A stretch of 64,000 nucleotides of DNA, taken from contig NZ_CP072876.1 in assembly GCF_017968845.1 (NCBI RefSeq), forward strand, positions 682,001 to 746,000, given 5' to 3'. A model generated the notes under the pieces. The model worked only from the letters and a program-made list of their open reading frames with translations, searched no databases and was not told the origin of the DNA. The DNA is from Microbacterium sp. NIBRBAC000506063. GTDB taxonomy: Bacteria > Actinomycetota > Actinomycetes > Actinomycetales > Microbacteriaceae. The position numbers were made by a program, and so were the translations under genes. How positions within the stretch are numbered: the first letter of the stretch is position 1; the number at the start of each line of letters is the position of its first letter. Shown here in pieces: positions 46,504 through 58,295 of this stretch.

Positions 46504-48038
46504 ATGACGTCTGTCGAAGAGGCCGTCAATCTGACGCGCACGCGGTCGGAACATTTCGTGCGCCTTGACACACCGGGCACGTCCACCGTGCAACCGGTGT
46601 CTGTCGCATCGCCACGCGCATCGGCCGTAGTCGAGCGCCGCCTCCTGTGGGAGCGACGTTTTCGCATGCGGCTACGGCTGACGGATGCAGTGATCATCCT
46701 GCTCAGCGTCAGCGGGACGGCGATTCTCCAGTTCCTGCTCGGGAGCGCGGGATGGACTCCCGCTCTCCGGTACGGACTCCTGCTGGCATGCCTCTGGGTG
46801 GTCATGCTGGCAGCATTCGGCACACGCGGCGCCGCCGTGGTGGGCTCGGGCGCGACCGAGTACCGCCGTGTCGCACACGCGACGGGGCTCGCCTTCGGGC
46901 TGGCCACGATCGCGGGCGTGCTGCTGAATTGGGGTGGGCTGCGGCCCAGCTGCTCATTTCCCTCCCCCTCGGGCTGCTGGGGCTGCTTACCGCCCGCTGG
47001 CTCTGGCGTCGCTGGTTGATCGATCAGCGACGCCAGGGCCGATACGCCTCGCGCACACTGGTGGTGGGAGGGAAGGATGACGTGGAGTACGTCATCCGCT
47101 CCCTGCAAGAACCCGGCACCGGCTACCAAGTGGTGTGCGCGACCCTCACCGACTGCAACGCGCAGTCGCTCTCGGTCGACGGCCTGAGCTACCGGGTCGA
47201 GGGCAGCTACACCACGGTCCCGCAGGCCGCGGCCAGCTCAGGGGCCGACACGATCATCGTGGCGAGCCGCCCCGACGGCGATCCCGACTTCGTGAAGCAG
47301 CTGGCCTGGGATCTGGAGGGAACCGCGGCAGAGCTGGTCCTGTCGAGTCGGCTGACGGATGTCGCCGGCCCCCGCATCTCGCTGAGGCAGGTCGACGGGC
47401 TTCCCCTCATCCAGGTGAAGATCCCGACGTACGAGGGCACCGCCCATGTCCTCAAGCGTGCGCTCGATGTCGTGGTCGCCACGCTCGCACTCATCCCCAT
47501 CGCTCTGATCACGCCGCTTCTGGCGCTGCTCATCAAGCTCGACTCCCCTGGACCGGTGTTCTTCCGGCAGGAGCGCGTGGGTCGCGACGGGGAGCTGTTC
47601 CCGATCCTGAAGTTCCGCACGATGCAGACGGATGCCGAGCAGCGACTCGGTGAGCTGCAGGCGCTGAACGAGGGCTCGGGTCCGCTGTTCAAGCTGCGCC
47701 AGGATCCGCGCGTGACGCGCGTGGGCGCTGTCCTGCGCAAGTTCTCGCTCGACGAACTCCCGCAGTTCTGGAACGTGCTGCGCGGCGAGATGTCGGTGGT
47801 CGGTCCTCGTCCGCCGCTGCCGAGCGAGGTCGTCGACTACGACGGCACGGTGTCGCGTCGTCTCTACATCAACCCCGGAATCACCGGCCCGTGGCGGGTG
47901 AGCGGGCGCAGCGACCTCTCGTGGGACGAGAGCGTGCGCCTGGACCTGGGGTACGTGGAGAACTGGTCGGTCATGAGCGATCTGATGATCATGTGGCGCA
48001 CCGCGCGGGTGATGCTCCAGCCGAGTGGGGCCTACTGA
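46504..48038 (+). CDS. Polyprenyl-phosphate sugar-1-phosphate transferase, EPS-initiating (frameshifted)
   Basis: Starts each polysaccharide unit by moving a sugar-1-phosphate onto undecaprenyl phosphate in the membrane. About 511 residues, WcaJ/CpsE type: four or so N-terminal helices, a CoA-binding-like middle (RTLVVGGKDDVEYVIRSLQE), a last helix (VVVATLALIPIALITPLLAL) and the catalytic bacterial sugar transferase domain (PVFFRQERVGRDGELFPILK, FRTMQTDAE, LRKFSLDELPQFWNVLRGEM, VVGPRPPLPSEV). One frameshift near 46945. First gene of the locus, with a promoter at 46267. Confidence 0.93.
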
Positions 48039-48711
48039 TGACAACGGTGAACGAAGAACCTGCAGGCCGTCGACGGTGGCTCCTCCCCACCGCGGTCGGG
48101 CCGTGACGATCGTCGCGATCGGTGTGGCGATCGGCATCATCGCGTCCGGTGGCGCTGAGGAGCCGTCGCAGGCGGCAACAGTGACCGAAGACACGCAGAA
48201 CACCGGGGAACGCGACAAGACCGTTTCGAAAGAGCCGCTCGTCGCCACGGAGACGACGACGGCCCCACTCAGCGACGACGAGCGCAGCGAGGTTGCTCGC
48301 GCCGAAGCGGCCGTGGAAGCCGTCGTCGCGGTCACGAACGAGATCGGCGCGCGCGGCGACGGCTCCACAGTCGGCCTTCCCGCCATAGCCACAGGATGGG
48401 CACTCGGAGAGTTGGAAGCCCGTGCCCGAGAGCAGCTGGATCTCGGCTATCGCCAGGTCGGCGAGGCCGTCATCACACGCATCGAGGCGAGTGCCGTCGA
48501 GCTTGACGCAAGCCCAGCGACGATGACGCTCACGGTCTGCATCGACGTCTCCGGCATCGATGTCCTCGATGCCGGAGGAAACTCGCTGAAGAGCTCCCTC
48601 TACAACCCAGGCCATCCGATCACCCACGTCTATGGCGCGGTGTTCGAGGAGAACACCTGGAAGATCTCCACACACGACATCCCCGACTCAGAGGAGTGTG
48701 CGGACTCATGA
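48038..48711 (+). CDS. Secreted or anchored protein of unknown function (frameshifted)
   Basis: About 224 residues: a short basic start (TTVNEEPAGRRRWLLPTAVG), one helix (TIVAIGVAIGIIASGG), a Thr/Glu-rich linker, and an extracellular domain of about 150 residues with ARAEAAVEAVVAVTNEIG and ITRIEASAVELDASPATMTL. One frameshift near 48103. ATG overlaps the previous stop (TGATG). I do not recognise a family; its place suggests a role in EPS assembly or with the adhesin that follows. Confidence 0.6.
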
Positions 48712-48764
48712 TCACCCGAATCATCCCGAGATTTCGCAACGTCCAAGACATGAAGGCACAGCAC

Positions 48765-51700
48765 ATGAACACCACGGAATCCCGACGGCATGAGCATCGC
48801 CGCCGGCTCGGCATCACAGGCATAGTGGCGGCCGCCGCAATGATCGGGACTCTGCTCGTTCCGCAGGCGGCTCATGCAGCCGACCCGTTGCCTGACGGAC
48901 TCACTCAGGAGACGGCAGCCGGCTCTTGCTGGGAGATCAAGCAAAACTACCCGTCATCGGCGAACGGCACTTACTGGCTCGTGACCCCCGCGCTCGTCTA
49001 CCCGCAGCAGTTCTACTGCGACCAGGAGCGCGAAGGGGCGGATGGGTACTGATCGGCCGTGGCCGCGAGGGCTGGCGTAATTACTATCAAGGTCTCCGTC
49101 CGGCAAATGTTCCACAGTCCCCGGAGGGTACGAGCGCCTTCATGACTGCACAGCTTGAATCGGTCACGATCGATGGGCTGCTCAACAATGGCAATGTTTC
49201 GGCGGTTCCCGACGGCGTGCGCCTGCGTCGCGCAACCAATGTGAACGGCACGAGCTGGCAGGAAGCCCGTTTCACCTTCCTGAACCGTGACCGATGGGTA
49301 TGGACGATCGATGCGGAGCATCGGGTCGGCACCTACCGATTCGGCACCACCAACGGCAGCGGTGGCCAGACGCGGGACTTCGGCAACAACCAGAGCCTCA
49401 ACCGCGTGTACACGCTGCCTCTCAGCACTCACAACTGGCAGGCCGGCTGGGCGTTCGGAACGAGCGTGACCGGCCAGAACAGTTCCACGTCCTACCTGTG
49501 GACACCAAGCGCAGGGCAGGGCAGGGCGATGCCCTTCACACAGGTGTATCTGCGCCCCCAGTTGCGTGTGGCCACGATGGACTTCGGCACGGTTTCCGAC
49601 TCCGGAACCCCCGCGTCGACGGTCTCGGCGATCCCGCAGAGCGATGCGATGGCCACGGTCTGGGGCGTGACTGGCTCCGGGAACGGCGCCGGCGGCGAGC
49701 TGAACACCGAGGTTGCAGCCTTCGCCGAGTTGGATGGCAAGGTCTTCGTCGGCGGCAACTTCAGGTACGTACAGCGCACTCAGGCCGGGGCAGCCAGGTC
49801 GAGCAGCGATTCCTCGCGGCATTCGATGTGAACAGCGGCGAATGGGTCAGTTCCTTCCTACCGACGCTCAACGGGCAGGTGAAGGCGCTCACAGCCCTAC
49901 CCGACGGCCGCCTCGCGATCGGTGGACAGTTCTCCACCGTCAACGGCACCGCGCAGCCCGGTCTCGCCTTCATCGACCCGGCAACAGGTGCTCTCACGGG
50001 AACCCAGGTGCTCGCGGAGAACCGCTCCACCGGCGGCGTGCCCTTCATTCGCGGGCTCGATGTGCAGGATGACTACCTGTACGTCGCCGGCGCCTACACA
50101 CATCTGACGAGAGAAGGGGCGTCGTCGAGTGCAGTCACCTGGAACGGTGGTCGCATCAACCTGTCGACGGTGACCCCGGATACGAACTGGAACGCCTTCC
50201 TCAACGGGACCACTGTCTCAGTGGACGCTTCCGAGCAGGGCGACCAAGCGTACTTCGCCGGGTACTTCCGCATGAAGGGCGAGACCTACTCCCCCAGCGC
50301 GACGGCGTTGCGGACGACGAGTGGTGCGCCCCTGACCTCACCGCAGTGGATTCCGAGCTTCAGCAAGGCTGGAGTCGACGGGAACGGCCAGGCCACGGGC
50401 AACATCTGGCAGCTGGCGGTGAAGGAAGCCGGGACCAGGTGTGGCTGGGCGGCTCGGAGCACTCCTTCTTCTCCTACAACCGCGACACCTTCGCGCGCAC
50501 AAGCGGCAGCATCACGAAGGCAGGCGGCGACTACCAAGCCGCAGCGGCCGGAAACGGCCTCGTCTACGGCGGATGCCACTGCGGAGACTTCGTCTACCAG
50601 GACGCATACTTCTGGGACAACGTCGGCACCAACTGGACTCAGGCCGACAAGATCAGTCTGTTCGGCGCCTGGGATCAGGAGACGCACCGCTATGTGCAGG
50701 ACTTCAGTCCCATTCTCGAGGCGCGAGCAGGTTACGGCGTGTGGGCGATCTTCGTCGACTCTCGAGGAATCGTCTGGGCCGGCGGCGATCTGTCCCGCTC
50801 GCTCCGCGCAAACTTCGTGAGCCAGTGGTCGGGCGGCTACGTGAGATACGCCCCCGCGACACGACTGCCCCGACGACTCCGGGCAGTCCTGCGCTCGCGA
50901 TCGCCGACACGACGGCAACGATCAGTTGGAACGCATCGTCCGACAGCGGCGCGGTCACCTATGAGATCCTCAAGGACAACCGTGTGATCGCTTCGACGTC
51001 GTCGACGTCGTATACGGTTCCGCTCACTGATTCGCCGTCGAAGTACTTCGTGCGCGCACGGGACGCCGCCGGAAACCGATCGGCCTCGACATCCGCGATC
51101 TCCGTGGAACCGGGCTCCGAGACGGTCGTCGTGCTCATCGAGAATGGTGAGTCGTGGTCGTGGCGTTACACCGATGCGGCATTGCCTGCGCAGTGGGCCC
51201 AGCCCGACTTCGACGCCTCGTCCTGGCAGGTCGGCGACGGCCTGCTCGCACGGGGAGTGGCAGCGGCAGCGACCAATATCGACCCGACCGGACTGTCACC
51301 GCGACCGCTGAGTGCGCAGTTCCGCAAGGAGTTCACCGTCGTCAACGCATCGACCGTCCAGGACGGCACGGTGACGGTGATCGCCAACGACGGTGTCGTG
51401 GTCTATCTCAACGGCACCGAGCTGGGACGACAGAACCTGCCCACCGGCACGATCGGTCAGAACACCTACGCCACCGCGGCTCCCTCGCACGCCGCTGCCA
51501 GCAACAACCGGGCCGTGTTCACCGTCCCGGCCGGGTTGCTGGTCGAAGGCACCAACGTCATCGCCGCCAGCGTCCACGCCAACTACCGCAACACCCCCGA
51601 CCTGAGCTTCGACCTCGCTTACACTGCTGAGCGCGGCGATGCTCCGGAGGCACCGAACGCGGTGACAGGGCTGACGGCGTCGGCATCCGGCCACGACACA

Positions 51701-54057
51701 GTGGAGCTGTCGTGGTCGGCGCCGACAGGCGGCGGAGCAGTCACCTCTTATGTCGTTGCCCGCAACGGCACCGAAGTGGCGACGCTGCCGGCAGTGGAGA
51801 CGACCTTCACCGATGTCGACCTGACCGCGGAGACCACTTACGAGTACTCCATCACCGCGATCAACGCCAGCGGATCCTCGGCGGCAGCGACCACCACGGT
51901 CACCACCGGGGCCCTGCCCGATCCCTCCGACGAGCCCGTCGCCATCGAGAATGGTGAGTCGTGGTCGTGGCGTTACACCGATGCGGCATTGCCTGCGCAG
52001 TGGGCCCAGCCCGACTTCGACGCCTCGTCCTGGCAGGTCGGCGACGGCCTGCTCGCACGGGAGTGGCAGCGGCAGCGACCAATATCGACCCGACCGGACT
52101 GTCACCGCGACCGCTGAGTGCGCAGTTCCGCAAGGAGTTCACCGTCGTCAACGCATCGACCGTCCAGGACGGCACGGTGACGGTGATCGCCAACGACGGT
52201 GTCGTGGTCTATCTCAACGGCACCGAGCTGGGACGACAGAACCTGCCCACCGGCACGATCGGTCAGAACACCTACGCCACCGCGGCTCCCTCGCACGCCG
52301 CTGCCAGCAACAACCGGGCCGTGTTCACCGTCCCGGCCGGGTTGCTGGTCGAAGGCACCAACGTCATCGCCGCCAGCGTCCACGCCAACTACCGCAACAC
52401 CCCCGACCTGAGCTTCGACCTCGCTTACACTGCTGAGCGCGGCGATGCTCCGGAGGCACCGAACGCGGTGACAGGGCTGACGGCGTCGGCATCCGGCCAC
52501 GACACAGTGGAGCTGTCGTGGTCGGCGCCGACAGGCGGCGGAGCAGTCACCTCTTATGTCGTTGCCCGCAACGGCACCGAAGTGGCGACGCTGCCGGCAG
52601 TGGAGACGACCTTCACCGATGTCGACCTGACCGCGGAGACCACTTACGAGTACTCCATCACCGCGATCAACGCCAGCGGATCCTCGGCGGCAGCGACCAC
52701 CACGGTCACCACCGGGGCCCTGCCCGATCCCTCCGACGAGCCCGTCGCCATCGAGAATGGTGAGTCGTGGTCGTGGCGTTACACCGATGCGGCATTGCCT
52801 GCGCAGTGGGCCCAGCCCGACTTCGACGCCTCGTCCTGGCAGGTCGGCGACGGCCTGCTCGCACGGGGAGTGGCAGCGGCAGCGACCAATATCGACCCGA
52901 CCGGACTGTCACCGCGACCGCTGAGTGCGCAGTTCCGCAAGGAGTTCACCGTCGTCAACGCATCGACCGTCCAGGACGGCACGGTGACGGTGATCGCCAA
53001 CGACGGTGTCGTGGTCTATCTCAACGGCACCGAGCTGGGACGACAGAACCTGCCCACCGGCACGATCGGTCAGAACACCTACGCCACCGCGGCTCCCTCG
53101 CACGCCGCTGCCAGCAACAACCGGGCCGTGTTCACCGTCCCGGCCGGGTTGCTGGTCGAAGGCACCAACGTCATCGCCGCCAGCGTCCACGCCAACTACC
53201 GCAACACCCCCGACCTGAGCTTCGACCTCGCTTACACTGCTGAGCGCGGCGATGCTCCGGAGGCACCGAACGCGGTGACAGGGCTGACGGCGTCGGCATC
53301 CGGCCACGACACAGTGGAGCTGTCGTGGTCGGCGCCGACAGGCGGCGGAGCAGTCACCTCTTATGTCGTTGCCCGCAACGGCACCGAAGTGGCGACGCTG
53401 CCGGCAGTGGAGACGACCTTCACCGATGTCGACCTGACCGCGGAGACCACTTACGAGTACTCCATCACCGCGATCAACGCCAGCGGATCCTCGGCGGCAG
53501 CGACCACCACGGTCACCACCGGGGCCCTGCCCGATCCCTCCGACGAGCCCGTCGCCATCGAGAATGGTGAGTCGTGGTCGTGGCGTTACACCGATGCGGC
53601 ATTGCCTGCGCAGTGGGCCCAGCCCGACTTCGACGCCTCGTCCTGGCAGGTCGGCGACGGCCTGCTCGCACGGGGAGTGGCAGCGGCAGCGACCAATATC
53701 GACCCGACCGGACTGTCACCGCGACCGCTGAGTGCGCAGTTCCGCAAGGAGTTCACCGTCGTCAACGCATCGACCGTCCAGGACGGCACGGTGACGGTGA
53801 TCGCCAACGACGGTGTCGTGGTCTATCTCAACGGCACCGAGCTGGGACGACAGAACCTGCCCACCGGCACGATCGGTCAGAACACCTACGCCACCGCGGC
53901 TCCCTCGCACGCCGCTGCCAGCAACAACCGGGCCGTGTTCACCGTCCCGGCCGGGTTGCTGGTCGAAGGCACCAACGTCATCGCCGCCAGCGTCCACGCC
54001 AACTACCGCAACACCCCCGACCTGAGCTTCGACCTCGCGCTCAGTATGCTGAGGTGA
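48765..54057 (+). CDS. Very large secreted repeat protein: fibrinogen-like, beta-propeller-like, FN3 and tandem carbohydrate-binding-like modules (several frameshifts)
   Basis: Restored length about 1765 residues. In order: signal peptide (LGITGIVAAAAMIGTLLVPQ, cut after AHAA); a fibrinogen-C-like part (SCWEIKQNYPSSANGTYWL, FYCDQEREG and GGWVLIGRGREGW); a propeller-like part with repeated phrases (KVFVGGNFRYV, RLAIGGQFSTVNG, YLYVAGAYTHL); one FN3 domain (about 50870-51115); then 3.6 copies of a 269-residue module, each a galactose-binding-like domain followed by FN3. No sortase motif or membrane anchor is seen; it ends FDLALSMLR. Frameshifts lie near 49040, 49790, 50430, 50865 and 52063. An ATG at 48708, overlapping the previous stop, is a possible coupled start. 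Probably an adhesin or polysaccharide-binding matrix protein. Confidence 0.75.
51137..54040 (+). repeat. 3.6 near-identical tandem copies of an 807-bp coding repeat
   Basis: Copies begin at 51137, 51944, 52750 and 53557. I see no differences between copies over most of the length except one G lost in copy 2 near 52063 (CACGGGAG for CACGGGGAG). The last copy stops after the first domain. Each copy encodes NGESWSWRYTDAALPAQWAQ...YLNGTELGRQNLPTG...LSFDLAY, then an FN3 domain with TVELSWSAPTGGGAVTSYVV. Confidence 0.97.
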
Positions 54058-54766
54058 TGGCGCGGCGTATAGCACGGCCCGAGGCCGCCCGGCTTCTCCG
54101 CACGGCCCAGAAGCCGGGCATCGGCGTGCCGGCATACTTGCGCTGGATCAACAGGCCACTCGGCGGAAGAGTGGCTGTGACTGCCGCGACCGTCGGCGCG
54201 ACGCCGAACCAGGTCACCGCAGTGAGCGCGCTCCTCGGCATCGCGGGCATCCTCACACTGGCCCTTGTGCCACTGTGGTGGGCGGGTATCGTCGCCGCTG
54301 CGCTGTTGCTGCTGGGCTATGTCTTCGACTCTGCCGACGGACAACTGGCTCGACTTCAAGGCGGCGGTGGCCCCGCCGGGGAGTGGCTCGACCACGTCGT
54401 CGACGCCGCCCGTGCTCCTCTGGTGCACATCGGTGTCGCGGTCTTCCTCGTCCGGTCGGATCAACCCCTCTGGCTCGCTGTCACCGCTCTCCTGTTCAGC
54501 GCACTCGTGTCGTCGTGGTTCCTCTCGCAGCAGCTTGCCGAGAAGCTCCTCCCAAAGAGCTCTGAGGCGCCCACGCATGCTCCGGGAATCGGAGTTCTCG
54601 ACTCTTTGGTCAAGCAGCCGCAGGACGTCTCGACGACATACTTCGTGATTGCGCTCATCGGAATCCCCTTCTCTTCACCATCGCCTACGCTGCGCTCTTC
54701 GCGTTCCATGTGCTCGCGTTCTCCGTCTCACTCAGGCGCAAGTACCGGCTGTTGAGGTCGCTGTGA
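54057..54766 (+). CDS. CDP-alcohol phosphatidyltransferase family protein (frameshifted)
   Basis: A membrane enzyme of about 237 residues that moves a phospho-alcohol from CDP-alcohol to an acceptor. It has the signature D-x2-DG-x2-AR-x8-G-x3-D-x3-D as DSADGQLARLQGGGGPAGEW followed by LDHVVD, plus helices such as WAGIVAAALLLLGYVF. One frameshift near 54670, restored end RRKYRLLRSL-stop. ATG 54057 overlaps the previous stop. In an EPS locus it may add a phospho-alcohol decoration or make an unusual lipid; which one is not clear. Confidence 0.85.
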
Positions 54767-56098
54767 GCGACATCGGCAGCGCCAGCCAATCGCTGATTCG
54801 CTCCACCGGCCAGAAGTCCTCGGCGGATGTCGAGACGTACAGACTGCCGGCCTGGCCCGTTCTGGTGCTGCTCTGGGGCTATCCGGTGTTCTGGATGCTC
54901 GGCATTCTCCCTTCGCGCAGATCATCATGGCCGTGCCGATGCTGGCCTTCCTCACTCTGCGGCGCCGCATCGTGTTCGTCCCCGGCATCCTCCCTGGGTC
55001 GGCTTCACGCTCTGGATGATCCCGCGTCTCTGATGGTGGATCAGCTGGGAAGGCTGATCGGGATCGGTGTTCGATTCAGTCAGTTCCTCGCGCTTGCGAT
55101 CATGATCGTCTATGTCGTCAACGCCCGCGCGAGCCTTCCCCGAAGCGTGTACTGAACGGTCTCACGTTCATCTGGGTCTTCGTGATCTTCGGCGGATACC
55201 TCGGAATGATGTTCCCGGATGTACGGCTGACATTCACGATCGGCAGGTTCCTGCCCGACGCGCTCACGTCGAACGACTACATCAACGACCTCGTGTTTCC
55301 ACCGCTGGCCGATATCCAGACGCCGTGGGGCGCCGAAGAGCCCTTCAAACGACCATCCGCACCTTTCGCGTACACCAACGGCTGGGGAGCGGCTATGGCC
55401 GTGCTCACTCCGATCGCGGTCGGCACGGCGATCGGACATCGCACCGCCCGAGCGATGTGGTTCCTGCTCGCTGGACTCCTCGCCGCGATCCCCCCGCGGT
55501 CGCCACGAGCAATCGAGGACTCTTCGTCGGTCTTGCCGGAGGCGTCCTCTATGTCCTGTTCCGGCTCGTCCTCAGCGGGCGATGGCTGGCGTTCTGGTGG
55601 GTGACGGCTCTGTCCGCCGCAGGTACGGTCATCCTCCTCCTATCCGGGTTTCTCGACGAGATCATCGCTCGTCAAGAGACGGTGAACACCACGGAGGGGC
55701 GCGGAAACCTCTACGTGGAGACGTTCGAAAGAACCCTGGGGTCGCCGATCGTCGGTTACGGAGCGCCAAGACCCAGCTACTGGAGCGAGATCTACATCGG
55801 CACACAAGGGGCGATATGGAACGCGATGTTCTGTTTCGGCTTCGTCGGTCTCGCGCTGTTCGCGTTCATGCTCCTCGCGGGCGCGGTCAGGACCTTCGAC
55901 GCACCGAACCTCTCCATCCTGTGGGTGCACACGAGCGCCGTGGTGGCATGCGTGCTGTCGATCTTCTACGGCCTGGACCGGCAGCTGGTGTTCGTCGGCC
56001 TGGCTCTCGCGATTCTCCTCCGGGAGAAGTACCTCGGAGACTCGGACTATTGGACTCCACGACCAGTGCCGTTCGGGCAGGCGAAGCATGCGGGGTGA
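54763..56098 (+). CDS. O-antigen ligase/polymerase-like membrane protein, Wzy (several frameshifts)
   Basis: About 446 residues, almost entirely membrane helices (PVLVLLWGYPVFWMLGIL; QFLALAIMIVYVVNA; AMWFLLAGLLAAIP; LFVGLAGGVLYVLFRLVLSG; FWWVTALSAAGTVILLLSGF; FGFVGLALFAFMLLAGAV) with a long outside loop holding TTEGRGNLYVETFERTLGSP and IVGYGAPRPSYW. This is the topology of polymerases that join repeat units. Frameshifts lie near 54912, 55000-55030, 55158 and 55490. GTG 54763 overlaps the previous stop as GTGA. Confidence 0.8.
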
Positions 56099-57594
56099 GC
56101 GACTCGCGCGCAATGGTGTGGTGAGCCTCGCAGGGTCGGCGTTCTCGGCTCTGGCGGCGCTCGCTCTGACCGCCGTTGTCGGCAACCTCCTGGGAGCGTC
56201 AGGCACGGGGTCTTCTTTCAGGCCATCGGCATCTTCACGATCCTGACGCAGGTGCTGCGGCTGGGGACGAACAGCGGCATCGTGCGCTTCGTCTCAGAAC
56301 AACGGGCCTTCGATCGCGCGGGCTCGGAGTGGCGCATTCTGATGTACGCCGCGCTGCCTGTGGTCATCCTCTCCGCCATCGCGTCGGTCATCGTGGTCGC
56401 CCTCGCCGAGCCTCTCGCGATCTGGCTCGCCTCTCCCGGCGAGGAAGAGGGCCTGCAGGCTCTCCTCCTCACGATGGCACCGTTCATCGTGGCGGGCAGC
56501 GTCATCGGCGTTCTCCAGATCATGACCCGGATGGTTCGAGGGGTGCCGGCGTTCACCCTGTTGCAGAGCGTGCTGCTCCCGGCTTCGCGGCTGCTTCTTG
56601 TGGTCGCGGCGGCGGTGATGGCCGGAAACGCTTGGGCGGCGTTCAGCGCCTGGCTCTGGCCCTTGCCCTGTGGCTGCTGATCACTGCGATCGTGATAGCG
56701 CCGCCGCTGGTGCGCGACTACCGTCGTCGCGCTTCGAGCGAGAAGAGCGATCGGCCGACATTCCGGCGTTTCTGGCGGTTCAACTCGCCCCGCGCGGTCA
56801 ACGGGGCGCTGGAGATCGGTCTGGAGTGGGCCGACGTGCTGATCGTCGCGGCGCTCGCGTCGCCCGCGGCCGCCGGCGTCTACGCGGTGGCCACGCGCGC
56901 CGTGCGCGTCGGCGGACTCGTGGACAAGGCGATGCGCGTCTCGGTCTCTCCCACCACGTCCGCACAGTTGGCGCGCGGTGAGCGGCAGGAGGCCAGCGCC
57001 CTGCACACGAAGGTCGTTCGTGTGATGATCCTGCTGAACTGGCCTTTCTACCTGCTTCTCATGTCCATGGGAGGCTCGGTTCTTCTCATTTTCGGTTCGG
57101 AGTTCGCCCAGGGATGGGGACCCATGGCGCTCATCGCGTCGGCGATGATGTTCCAGACTGCGGCGGGGATGCTCCAGAGCATCCTGCTGCAAGGCGGGCG
57201 AAGCACCTGGCAGATGTACAACAAGTCGCTGGCGCTGGCGCTGAGCATCGGAGGGAACCTGCTCCTCGTGCCCCTGCTCGGCGTCTGGGGCGCCGCGGTC
57301 ACATGGGTCGTCGTCATGGTGGTCGACAATCTCCTCGCCGCCTACCAGGTTCACTGGCGCATGGGAGTGCACTTGCAACCTCGTCGGCTGCTGATCCCCG
57401 CGCTCGTCCCGGTGGTGGTGTACGGCGTGGGCGGCGGATTCTTCACCTGGGTCGGCGGAACCAGCATCCTCAACCTCCTCCTGGCCGCAGTCGTGCTCAG
57501 CGCGATCTATGCCCTCGCACTGTGGGTCCTGCGCCGGCCCCTGCAGATCGTCGGCCTGTGGCGAAAGGTTCCTATCGTGGGCCCCCGCGCCTGA
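56088..57594 (+). CDS. Polysaccharide flippase, Wzx/MOP family (frameshifted)
   Basis: Moves lipid-linked repeat units across the membrane. About 502 residues with 12-14 helices; the N-terminus GVVSLAGSAFSALAALALTA and VVGNLLGASGTG is typical of the family. Frameshifts lie near 56208 and 56660. ATG 56088 lies inside the end of the polymerase gene (11-nt overlap). It is convergent with, and overlaps by 23 nt, the PssE-like gene. Confidence 0.88.
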
Positions 57595-58149
57595 GCCGAG
57601 TCCGGAGGATCCGCACGCCGGTCTTCGCCATCCTCCGGAGTGTGAGCCAGACGGTGATACGGCGGACGGGTCGTGACAGCAACGCCTCGACCCGATCTGC
57701 TCCTGGCGTCGCGATTTCGGCCGGCGCCTTGCGTCCTTCGAGGAGGGCCTCGTCGAGAAGACGGGCGAACTCTTCATAGGTGAGGGCGCGACGGATGACG
57801 CCGAGCGCATCCATCTCCTGCGCGAAAACGAGCTGGTGTTCATCCACCACTTCACCGCCGCCGGGAACACGAGGCACGACGATGGGCACGACTCCGATCG
57901 AACGCATGTCCATCACCGCTCCGGCTCCGCCTTGAAGCACGACGGCATCGGCCTCCCGGCACAGATCGAGGAACTGCCCATACGGAAGCAGATCGTGGTT
58001 CTCCGCCCCTCGACCCGGGATGACGGGCCGTGTTGCAGGACGAGACGAACATCCGGCTGACGATCATCGAACCATCGACGGACCCACTCGGAGAAGCGCT
58101 CGAACGGAAGGTGGTAGGTGCCTGCGGAAGCGACGACGAGAGCTGTCAC
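57572..58149 (-). CDS. PssE/EpsF-like glycosyltransferase half (Alg13-type, GT28 C-domain; frameshifted)
   Basis: About 192 residues, matching the donor-binding half of two-part glycosyltransferases: TALVVASAGTYHLPFERFSE, then after a frameshift near 57950 VLQGGAGAVMDMRSIGVVPI, VVPRVPGGGEVVDEHQLVFA. The GGAG...P....EHQ pattern is the nucleotide-sugar site. It needs an Alg14/PssD-type membrane partner, here found 3 kb away at 61240-61688. GTG 58149 has a purine-rich site upstream. Confidence 0.8.
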
Positions 58150-58193
58150 CGGCACACCTTCCCCTCTTCGAATACGGCAGATCGGGCGTCCCC

Positions 58194-58221
58194 TTGGCTG
58201 CACCGACCCAACCGATAGACT
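58194..58221 (+). promoter_or_regulatory. Likely gmd promoter
   Basis: -35 TTGGCT (58194-58199), 16-nt spacer, -10 TAGACT (58216-58221). It lies about 75 nt before the gmd start, in the space shared with the divergent PssE-like gene. Confidence 0.5.
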
Positions 58222-58295
58222 AGACCGCACGATACGACACTGCGACCGCACACTCGAGCGATCGCAGGTGTCTTGGGGGAGCAAAGGAGAGCGAT

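Noticed and set aside
51137..54040. CRISPR-like or mobile-element array
   Set aside because: The repeat is 807 bp, in frame, and encodes recognisable domains with no spacers. It is a coding tandem repeat.
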